Shown here piece after piece: positions 1-5,331 of a stretch of 8,012 nt of DNA; positions within the stretch are counted from its first letter, which is position 1; each line of letters opens with the position of its first letter. The notes under the pieces were generated by a model that was not told where the DNA came from, did not search any database, and was given only the letters and a program-made list of their open reading frames with translations. The stretch comes from Bacteroidales bacterium. Its GTDB lineage: Bacteria; Bacteroidota; Bacteroidia; Bacteroidales; UBA1556. Made by a program: the position numbers and the translations under genes. The stretch spans positions 1 to 8,012 of the forward strand of contig JAOZKO010000121.1 in assembly GCA_029935325.1 (NCBI GenBank). Reading direction: 5' to 3'.

Positions 1-23
1 TTGTTTGTGCAATCTTATAAAAG

Positions 24-40
24 AAACCACAAAGTGGTTT
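24..40 (+). repeat. REP-like hairpin L1 (outer left)
   Basis: A perfect 7-bp stem (AAACCAC / GTGGTTT) closes an AAA triloop through a C-G pair, and is followed by AACA. It has the same design as the other hairpins around the transposase gene but a different stem sequence. It is the only member whose loop is AAA rather than GAA. Confidence 0.6.
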
Positions 41-43
41 AAC

Positions 44-77
44 ACGAATAGCCACAGGTGAAACCTGTGGTATTCGT
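44..77 (+). repeat. REP-like long hairpin L2 with GAATAG foot
   Basis: The arms 44-59 and 63-77 form a 15-bp stem with a single bulged G at 51 and a GAA triloop at 60-62. The 5' arm contains GAATAGCC (46-53), a word that recurs on the minus strand at the foot of the hairpins on the other side of the gene. A single bulged base in the stem is also characteristic of many proteobacterial REP hairpins. At 15 bp it is the longest stem in the cluster. Confidence 0.65.
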
Positions 78-92
78 AATTCATATCAAAGG

Positions 93-113
93 GAACCCCG
101 AATGGGGTTCAAC
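93..113 (+). repeat. Inner left inverted repeat / hairpin L3 (GAACCCC...GGGGTTC-AAC)
   Basis: A 7-bp stem (93-99 with 104-110) encloses GAAT. The 21-base block matches the minus-strand block 597-577 at 19 positions, making a pair of inverted repeats that frame the transposase gene almost exactly: the hairpin begins 6 bases past its stop codon. It could also act as a weak transcription end for the gene, but no T-run follows it on the minus strand. Confidence 0.65.
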
Positions 114-116
114 ATA

Positions 117-563
117 TTAAAGCAAATATTTTTCATTGAATTCAATCTCATGCTCCTTTAATAAGCCAATTAATTCATCTTTTGAGTTAACTATCCCATG
201 ATGTTTCTTTTGGTTTTTCACATATTCAATTAAATTATTCTTAGCAGATATAGAATATGTAAAAGCACCATATCCCTCTTGCCAGCCATTAAAATTTGGA
301 AAAATATTTTCGTTTCTAATTAAATCAGAAGCACCAAGTTTAATGTTTTGCACTAAACTTGCAACTGATATTGCTGGGTGAATATGAGAAACGATGTGAA
401 TATGGTCTTCAACCCCGCCAATTCTATAGAGGTGACAATTTTGATTTTTAAGAATCCCCCACATATATTTATAGAGTCTTTCTTGCCCTGATTCTACCAT
501 GGTCATTTCACGGTTTTTTGTTGCGAAGACTATTTGATAAAGGATTTGTGTGTACGTGCTCAT
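117..563 (-). CDS. IS200-like Y1/HUH transposase, probable REP-associated tyrosine transposase
   Basis: This 148-residue protein is an intact single-domain Y1 (Transposase_17 / IS200-like) enzyme that would nick and rejoin single-stranded DNA at hairpin substrates. The HUH metal-binding motif is visible as H54-I-H56 in 'VEDHIHIV'. The motif 'WQEGYGAF' (94-101), typical of the family, follows, and the probable nucleophile is Tyr114 in 'YVKNQKKHH', with Gln118 one helical turn later. The N-terminus 'MSTYTQILYQIVFATKNRE' is the usual start for this family, so ATG at 563 is secure. Length is normal and there is no frameshift, so it could be active. It lies 157 bp downstream of the response regulator gene but is framed by its own inverted hairpins, so it is better read as an independent unit than as part of that operon. 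Whether it is a mobile IS200-type enzyme or a domesticated RAYT cannot be settled from one copy; the inverted hairpins favour RAYT. Confidence 0.93.
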   Translation of the reverse strand: MSTYTQILYQIVFATKNREMTMVESGQERLYKYMWGILKNQNCHLYRIGGVEDHIHIVSHIHPAISVASLVQNIKLGASDLIRNENIFPNFNGWQEGYGAFTYSISAKNNLIEYVKNQKKHHGIVNSKDELIGLLKEHEIEFNEKYLL

Positions 564-576
564 GTTTTTTATTTTT

Positions 577-597
577 GTTGAACCCGCTTCGGGGTTC
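577..597 (-). repeat. Inner right inverted repeat / hairpin H4
   Basis: Read on the minus strand, the block has a GAACCC/GGGTTC stem with a C-G-closed GAA loop and one bulged C, followed by AAC. It is the inverted partner of 93-113 (19 of 21 identical, differing only at two adjacent loop-side bases). It ends 13 bases before the transposase ATG, so it sits in the leader and could also affect expression of that gene. Confidence 0.65.
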
Positions 598-616
598 TGG
601 TTTGTTTATCTCATAT

Positions 617-674
617 CCCTGCACTTCGTATAGGGCTATTCTTTTCCCTGCACTTCGTACAGGGTTATTCTTGT
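617..674 (-). repeat. Two tandem 29-bp hairpin units (H3, H2), each with a GAATAR foot
   Basis: Units 617-645 and 646-674 agree at 26 of 29 positions. On the minus strand each reads GAATAR, then a hairpin with an 8-bp stem around a C-G-closed GAA triloop: CCCTGTAC-GAA-GTGCAGGG at 664-646 (one T-G wobble) and CCCTATAC-GAA-GTGCAGGG at 635-617 (one wobble, one A-C mismatch). A shortened third unit, with its GAATAA foot at 702-697, follows at 676-702. Two tandem units are too few, and the gene context wrong, for a CRISPR array. Confidence 0.7.
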
Positions 675-675
675 T

Positions 676-692
676 TAATCCCTTCGGGATTA
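676..692 (-). repeat. REP-like hairpin H1 (outer right)
   Basis: A perfect 7-bp stem (TAATCCC / GGGATTA) carries a GAA triloop on the minus strand. It lies 28 bases past the stop codon of the response regulator gene, so it may double as a 3' end structure for that transcript, though the minus strand continues with AAACAAG rather than a T-run. GAATAA lies four bases 5' of the stem instead of directly at its foot. Confidence 0.55.
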
Positions 693-720
693 TAGGTTAT
701 TCTTTATTATAAAATGGGCA

Positions 721-1467
721 TTACAACCCTTGTAAAAAATTCACAATTACATCTTTCTTTCTTCTGGAGACGGGAACTTTTGTGCCTTCTGAAAGAACAA
801 TATAACCACCATCGGACTTTACGTATCGTTTTATATAGGCCATATTTATCAGGTGTGAACGGTGTGGTCGAATAAAATTATGATCTTTTAGCAGTTCTTC
901 ATTTTCCTTGAGTGTTTTGGAAATCATTATTCTGCGGCCATCATTCAAATAGAAATTTGTATAGTAATCGTCAGCTTGGCAGCGAATGATATTTTTGACT
1001 TTTATTATATGCATACCTTCGGAGGTGGAGAGAATAATTTTTTGATCCTCACTTTTTTGTCCGTAATTACTTATTAGATTATCAATTTCCCTTGATTGTG
1101 AACTTTTTTGTTTGCTAGCTTTTGCAACAGCGGATTTCAGCTCATCAGTATCAATAGGTTTTAATAGATAGTCTAATGCGCTGAACTTTATGGCTTTTAG
1201 CGCATATTGATCGTAGGCTGTAGTAAAAATAATATGGAAATTTCGCTCCTTTAATTTTGATAAAAGGTCGAATCCATTACCATCAGGCATCTGAATGTCT
1301 AGAAATACTATTTCTGGTTTCACAATTGATAAAAGCTCATATCCTGTTTGGACATCTTTTGCTTCACCAACAATCTGAACTTCAGGACAAAATAATCCAA
1401 GCATTTGTCTTAAAGTTTGTCTTGATTTTTCTTCGTCATCAATAATTACGGAATCTAGATATTTCAT
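721..1467 (-). CDS. LytTR-family two-component response regulator
   Basis: The 248-residue protein is a cytoplasmic DNA-binding regulator of the LytR/AlgR type. An N-terminal receiver domain (about 3-120) shows the acidic pair D10-D11, the phosphoacceptor D57 in 'VFLDIQMPDGNG', the switch threonine in 'IIFTTAYD' (T83) and K103 in 'DYLLKPID'. After a polar linker (119-142), a LytTR domain (about 143-245) contains the usual 'NFIRPHRSHLIN' and 'VPVSRRKK' elements. All phosphotransfer residues are present. ATG at 1467 directly opens the receiver fold, so the start is firm. The gene follows the sensor kinase on the same strand after 134 bp, and the kinase is of the family (His_kinase/LytS type) that normally partners LytTR regulators, so the two should form a cognate pair. 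Target promoters are unknown. The gap contains palindromes and may hold its own promoter or an attenuation structure. Confidence 0.93.
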   Translation of the reverse strand: MKYLDSVIIDDEEKSRQTLRQMLGLFCPEVQIVGEAKDVQTGYELLSIVKPEIVFLDIQMPDGNGFDLLSKLKERNFHIIFTTAYDQYALKAIKFSALDYLLKPIDTDELKSAVAKASKQKSSQSREIDNLISNYGQKSEDQKIILSTSEGMHIIKVKNIIRCQADDYYTNFYLNDGRRIMISKTLKENEELLKDHNFIRPHRSHLINMAYIKRYVKSDGGYIVLSEGTKVPVSRRKKDVIVNFLQGL

Positions 1468-1483
1468 ATATTTATAATTTATT

Positions 1484-1529
1484 TCCCAAAACTATCGGGA
1501 GGTGATACGGTACCAATAGCTATCGGTAC
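1484..1529. repeat. Two related palindromes (CCGATAG family) upstream of the response regulator
   Basis: Positions 1510-1529 form a 20-bp palindrome with one mismatch (arms GTACCAATAG and CTATCGGTAC), centred on AGCT. Positions 1484-1500 carry a decayed relative: its right half, CTATCGGGA, matches the right arm of the first, and its outer ends TCCC/GGGA still pair. They lie 17 to 62 bases before the response regulator start, a place where an operator or a leader hairpin could act. They may equally be members of a dispersed genomic repeat family. Function is not shown. Confidence 0.45.
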
Positions 1530-1535
1530 ACATAG

Positions 1536-1581
1536 CAAAAAATAATCATTCCTTTATGAGTCAATAAATAATTATTTTTTG
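1536..1581. other. A+T-rich hairpin between kinase and response regulator genes (possible terminator or attenuator)
   Basis: The arms 1536-1550 and 1567-1581 pair at 14 of 15 positions, with an uninterrupted outer 11 bp (CAAAAAATAAT / ATTATTTTTTG), around a 16-base loop. It begins 20 bases past the kinase stop codon on the minus strand. The run of T on either strand's 3' arm makes a weak, possibly bidirectional terminator conceivable, which would reduce response regulator expression relative to the kinase. The stem has almost no G-C pairs, so this is tentative. Confidence 0.35.
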
Positions 1582-1601
1582 TCATATTAATTTCATTTAT
1601 A

Positions 1602-4600
1602 TTAGTCGTTTAAATTTTCAAAATCAATAGTTAATTTAATAATAGTACCATTTGCTTTATTTTTTTCATCCACTAGGTCTTCAATGCTTATTGGCCCAGC
1701 CTCATCTATATCTTTGTTGAGTGCCTGAAGTCGCTTTTTGCTTATTAGCATTCCTTTGGGTTTATGAAGGCCTCTTTTTTTGTTTCTATGAAAACTTCTA
1801 CCAACACCATTATCTGAAATAATGCAATAAAGACTGTTATTTCGTATTTCAAAGCTAATGTCAATTTTCCCTTGCCTGCTTTTTAATGGTGCAACTCCGT
1901 GTATTATAGCATTCTCGATATATGGTTGAAGAAGCATACTTGGAATACCAATAAATTCTGAATCAATTTCATCATCTTTAGTAATATTAAAATCGAAGCA
2001 ATGATTAAATCGTAGTTGCTCTAGTTCAAGATAGTGATTAAGCATATCAATTTCATCACTTAAAGGAATAATACTTTCATTAGAATTATTTAATATACTT
2101 CTCATCAATTTCGAAAATTTTGATAAATATAATATTGATTCTTTTGCTTGGTTTTTTAATATATAGCTTTGAATAGAGTTTAATGTATTAAAAATAAAAT
2201 GCGGATTCATCTGTAACCTCAGCGCTTGTTTTTCTAGCTGAAGCATCTGATTTACCAATTCTACTTTATGCTTTATTCTCTGTATGCGTAATCTAATTAG
2301 CATAATAGCAAGAAAAAGCATCAATACAATAATGCTAATAATAAACCATAAACTTTTATACCAATACTGCTTAACAATTACCATAAGTCTGTATTCTTCC
2401 TCCGTCCAAGCACCGTTAGAATTAGCAGCTTGAACTGTAAAATAATACGTTCCTGCGGGAACATTTGAATAGGAAGCTTTAGCTATTCCGGTGGGGTTTA
2501 CTATCCAATTTGGGTCGTAATTGAGTAATTTATGCCGGAAAACTATTTTTTGCGATTGTTTTAAATTTAGCTGAGTATAAGCAATATCAAAGAAATTATT
2601 ATCAGGGTCAAGAGTAAGTGTATCAGCAAAATCAATATTATAATAAGAATTGCCTTGGAGTGTATTTACTTTGGAAATCGTCAGAGGGGCATCCACTGAA
2701 CTTTCATTTATTACTTTAGGATTAAAGACATTAAAGCCCTTCATCCCTCCCATATATATATTCTGGTTTTCATCAATTAGGTCCGCTCCAAAATTAAATT
2801 CACTTGATTGCAATCCATCAGAAACTGTATATGTATTAACAACATAGGTTGTTTTATTAAAACGACATAAACCATTGTTGGTACTAAGCCAAAGGAAGCC
2901 TAATCCATCGTCAATAATGCTATAGATTATATTATTAGGGAGTCCATCATGGGTAGTAAACCATTGTATTTTCCCAGTTTTCAAATCCATCTTATTCAAG
3001 CCACCACCAACGGTTGCTATCCACAAATTACCCTCATTATCATCATATACTTTGAATATTTTATTGGTACTAAGGCTATTACTATCATTCTTGATATGAA
3101 CATATCGAATAAACCTATTTTCGTGCGGAATAAACCTATTTAATCCACGATATGTTGAAATCCACATTCTGCCCCTATTATCAATAGTTGTATTATAAAT
3201 AATATTTGAACTTAGTGAATTACTATCATTAGGATCATTCTTAAAAACCGTTATTTCTAGGGTATTTATATCAATTCGAGATAAGCCATTATATGTAGAA
3301 AGCCAAATATAGCCTAAAGAATCTTCGGTGAAATCCCACACAGTATTATTAGGGGAAGTGGAGTTTATGGAATTTGTATTATACTGAACAATAGAGCCAT
3401 TCGTATTAATTATATTATAGCCTTTGTCAAGAGTACCAACCCAATGTCGGCCTTTCGAATCTTTAAATAATGACCGTATTCTATTGGAATTCAATCCGCT
3501 AGATGTATTTATTATTTCTATTCTATGTGACTCAAAGTTGTAAATATTAATACCGCTTTCGGTGCCTACCCAAAGCTTTTCTTTTTCAGATAAAAAACAC
3601 CAAATATGATTATCATTAAGCCCTGTCTTAGAATTTGGTTTTTTATGGAATATTTTGAATAAAACTGGTTCAGGGCTTATGCGCACAAGTCCATTCCATG
3701 CCGTTCCTATCCATATATTATCATAGGAATCTTTTGTCATGCTAGGAACATCTTCCTCTTGTGGGTCAAAAAAGTTGATATTTTGAGTCCCTACTGCTGG
3801 AAGGTTAAACTCGCTAAACTCTTTGCTATTAATATTGAATTTATGCAAACCATGTGCAGCAATTCCCACTAATAATGTAGAATCGGAAGTCATCAGGTTG
3901 CTAAGAAATACATTTGAACCAGGGTTATCTTTTAATTCTGGAAATAGATAGTAATCATTAATTTCTAGAGTATTTAAATTAAGGATATTATATCCATTTT
4001 CAGTGCCTACAAATAATAAACTATCCTTGAAATTTAAGAGAGAAGTAATATGCAAATTGCTAAGATTATCTAATCCCCAATGCTTTACTTTTCTAATATT
4101 CAAATCTACAAGATAAAGACCTGTGGCACTTCCAATCCAAATTTTATTATTCTGAAACTGAAGTATTTGCCTAATTTCAATATAGTCTAATTTACAATTA
4201 ATACCAGTACTCTCAGAAAATAGAAGTAGGCTATCGTGATTAGCGTTTAGAATTCCAAGTCCTTTTTGCGAACCAATCCAGACTTTGTCGTGAGAGTCGA
4301 TATGAACAGCATGAATCGTATCAGTTGAAAGAGGAATATTCTGTTTTAAATCTAGTTGCACTCTATTCATACTTTGGTAATCAAAACAATTAATTCCACC
4401 GTCTGTTCCAACCCATAATTGATGGTTTTTATCTTGATTAATTGCATTAATGGTGCTATTTGTTAAGGAGGCTTTTTTATTACCCACTTCCATACGTATT
4501 ATCATAAAACGTATGCCATCATATCTATTTAATCCGTCCCAAGTACCCAACCACAGCAATCCTTTGTGATCTTTAAAAATACACCTAATACTATTCTGCG

Positions 4601-4748
4601 ATATCCCAGGTTGTGACTGCTGTATTTCAGTGGTAATTCTCTGAATACCATAGTTGTGTCGCCTTTGTTGTGCTGCGGATTTAAAACTTATAATCCATAG
4701 GAAAATAAAGATGATAGAGTATTTACATATATTAGAAAAAACCTGCAT
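1602..4748 (-). CDS. Propeller-type sensor histidine kinase (Reg_prop x14, Y_Y_Y, His_kinase/HATPase)
   Basis: The 1048-residue membrane kinase starts here at ATG 4748, which gives a clean signal peptide ('MQVFSNICKYSIIFIFLWIISFKSAAQQ'). A TTG 30 bases upstream would add ten residues but coincides with the predicted transcription start. Residue numbers below use the ATG. The periplasmic part shows 14 'LWxGTxxGL' blade motifs (about 64-672), consistent with two seven-bladed Reg_prop propellers, then a Y_Y_Y domain (about 722-790) ending in 'NVPAGTYYFTVQAANSNG'. A membrane helix (about 797-819) leads to a LytS-type His_kinase domain with phosphoacceptor H850 in 'MNPHFIFNTLNSIQ', and an ATPase domain with the N box 'PYIENAIIHG' (N946) and 'DNGVG' (979-983). 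No receiver or DNA-binding domain follows, unlike hybrid HTCS proteins; that role falls to the LytTR gene downstream. Classic HTCS relatives sense polysaccharide fragments, but the neighbours include no glycan-use genes, so the ligand is unknown. Confidence 0.94.
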   Translation of the reverse strand: MQVFSNICKYSIIFIFLWIISFKSAAQQRRHNYGIQRITTEIQQSQPGISQNSIRCIFKDHKGLLWLGTWDGLNRYDGIRFMIIRMEVGNKKASLTNSTINAINQDKNHQLWVGTDGGINCFDYQSMNRVQLDLKQNIPLSTDTIHAVHIDSHDKVWIGSQKGLGILNANHDSLLLFSESTGINCKLDYIEIRQILQFQNNKIWIGSATGLYLVDLNIRKVKHWGLDNLSNLHITSLLNFKDSLLFVGTENGYNILNLNTLEINDYYLFPELKDNPGSNVFLSNLMTSDSTLLVGIAAHGLHKFNINSKEFSEFNLPAVGTQNINFFDPQEEDVPSMTKDSYDNIWIGTAWNGLVRISPEPVLFKIFHKKPNSKTGLNDNHIWCFLSEKEKLWVGTESGINIYNFESHRIEIINTSSGLNSNRIRSLFKDSKGRHWVGTLDKGYNIINTNGSIVQYNTNSINSTSPNNTVWDFTEDSLGYIWLSTYNGLSRIDINTLEITVFKNDPNDSNSLSSNIIYNTTIDNRGRMWISTYRGLNRFIPHENRFIRYVHIKNDSNSLSTNKIFKVYDDNEGNLWIATVGGGLNKMDLKTGKIQWFTTHDGLPNNIIYSIIDDGLGFLWLSTNNGLCRFNKTTYVVNTYTVSDGLQSSEFNFGADLIDENQNIYMGGMKGFNVFNPKVINESSVDAPLTISKVNTLQGNSYYNIDFADTLTLDPDNNFFDIAYTQLNLKQSQKIVFRHKLLNYDPNWIVNPTGIAKASYSNVPAGTYYFTVQAANSNGAWTEEEYRLMVIVKQYWYKSLWFIISIIVLMLFLAIMLIRLRIQRIKHKVELVNQMLQLEKQALRLQMNPHFIFNTLNSIQSYILKNQAKESILYLSKFSKLMRSILNNSNESIIPLSDEIDMLNHYLELEQLRFNHCFDFNITKDDEIDSEFIGIPSMLLQPYIENAIIHGVAPLKSRQGKIDISFEIRNNSLYCIISDNGVGRSFHRNKKRGLHKPKGMLISKKRLQALNKDIDEAGPISIEDLVDEKNKANGTIIKLTIDFENLND

Positions 4749-4782
4749 TTTTAGGTATTTATACCATTTATATTTCAATGCA

Positions 4783-4812
4783 CGAATTTACAAAAATCTA
4801 TTAATGAATCAA
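4783..4812 (-). promoter_or_regulatory. Possible Bacteroidota-type promoter for the kinase gene
   Basis: On the minus strand TTG (4812-4810) is followed after exactly 19 bases by TAAATTCG (4790-4783), one base off the TAnnTTTG -7 consensus of Bacteroidota promoters (-33 TTTG/TTG, spacer about 19). Transcription would begin near 4776, leaving a leader of about 28 bases before ATG 4748 and excluding the upstream TTG codon as a start. In such A+T-rich DNA a chance match is possible. Confidence 0.35.
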
Positions 4813-4843
4813 TAAAATAATTGTAATGATTAATATTTTCCGT

Positions 4844-4907
4844 AAGATATTATATTGACAATATTTGTTATTTACTTATTTTCTGATACTTACGTCGATA
4901 ATATCTT
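4844..4907. repeat. Distant 10-bp inverted repeat in the 212-bp gap upstream of the kinase gene
   Basis: AAGATATTAT (4844-4853) and its exact reverse complement (4898-4907) are separated by 44 bases, upstream of the suggested kinase promoter. They could be paired operator half-sites, but the arms are A+T-rich and a chance match is plausible. Nothing else recognisable is seen in the rest of the gap (4749-4960) apart from the promoter candidate. Confidence 0.2.
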
Positions 4908-4960
4908 TTTGCCTAGCAATAGTTTGTCTTTATTTTTCTATTCTGCGAGTATCAAATCTC

Positions 4961-5284
4961 TTAAACTGGTGGCGTTGCCTTCCTTTTGTGCTTAGGAGTA
5001 AACCAACGTTTTAGGAAAAATTCCCTTTTATGATTATTGTATCTATCGGCTTGTTTATACCTTTTTTTCATGGCCCGCCTTGTTTTAGGCGATTGAATAT
5101 CAGCTTGGTGTTTTATTGCCTCTTCGTATTTGGCATTGGCTTCGGCATCTCGTTCCCTCTTCTTCTTTTCTATCTCTCTAGCATCTTTTTTGCGTTTCCT
5201 ATTTATCCTCCAGCTTTTACAACTTAATGTGGAAAAAGCAATGCTCAGCATTAAAATAAAAGGAATAATTCGTTTAATACTCAT
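4961..5284 (-). CDS. Small basic putative lipoprotein of unknown function
   Basis: I do not recognise the family. The 107-residue product begins MSIKRIIPFILMLSIAF, a hydrophobic signal sequence ending in 'STLSC', so Cys22 could be lipidated; the lipobox is loose, with Thr rather than Leu at -3, though Bacteroidota lipoboxes often vary. The mature part is strikingly charged: a Lys/Arg/Glu-rich, probably helical stretch (about 26-60, 'RKRKKDAREIEKKKRERDAEANAKYEEA'), then a segment with many Lys, Arg, His and aromatic residues ending in Pro-Pro-Val. ATG at 5284 is preferred over an in-frame TTG three codons upstream. It lies 47 bp after the LRR gene on the same strand, so the two are probably co-transcribed. 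It may bind an anionic partner at the envelope, which is only an inference from its charge. Confidence 0.7.
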   Translation of the reverse strand: MSIKRIIPFILMLSIAFSTLSCKSWRINRKRKKDAREIEKKKRERDAEANAKYEEAIKHQADIQSPKTRRAMKKRYKQADRYNNHKREFFLKRWFTPKHKRKATPPV

Positions 5285-5331
5285 AATTAACAAATGTGTG
5301 TGTGTATTCTTAGAAACGCAAAAATATTGAA

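Larger units (their letters stand above)
24..702 (-). mobile_element. Candidate RAYT-like unit: Y1 transposase gene flanked by inverted clusters of REP-like hairpins
   Basis: The unit consists of one intact IS200-like transposase gene with three hairpins on its downstream side (24-110) and four on its upstream side (580-692). The innermost hairpins of the two sides (93-113 plus strand, 577-597 minus strand) match at 19 of 21 positions in inverted orientation, and a second shared block (GAATAGCC followed by a hairpin) lies 47 and 44 bases farther out. Canonical IS200/IS605 elements carry similar but directly oriented subterminal hairpins, whereas RAYT genes are typically flanked by inverted REP sequences, so the RAYT reading fits better. 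The outer limits are set by the last recognisable repeat and are uncertain. No target-site duplication is expected or seen. There is no tnpB/IscB gene beside it. Confidence 0.55.

Noticed and set aside
93..110. Rho-independent terminator for the transposase gene
   Set aside because: The stem is suitable, but no T-run follows on the minus strand, and its inverted copy lies upstream of the gene, which a terminator role would not explain.
580..702. Possible CRISPR array
   Set aside because: The repeats are palindromic hairpins with no unique spacers of constant length, only two near-identical units, and no cas genes nearby; the Y1 transposase next door explains them better.
518..712. Short plus-strand reading frame over the hairpin cluster
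   Set aside because: It overlaps the transposase start and runs through palindromic repeats; its composition (Phe, Leu, Ser, Arg) is that of repeat DNA, with no recognisable domain.
1484..1529. Binding site for the LytTR regulator
   Set aside because: LytTR proteins usually bind pairs of direct repeats of about nine bases; these are palindromes and do not match that arrangement, so I do not call them LytTR sites.
4749..4778. Ten-residue N-terminal extension of the kinase from a TTG codon
   Set aside because: The ATG at 4748 gives an ideal signal peptide, and the suggested promoter would start transcription at about the TTG itself.
5030..5330. Hydrophobic plus-strand reading frames opposite the small lipoprotein gene
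   Set aside because: They are the antisense image of a Lys/Glu-rich coding sequence, which always reads as Phe/Leu-rich; the minus strand has the signal peptide and the operon context.
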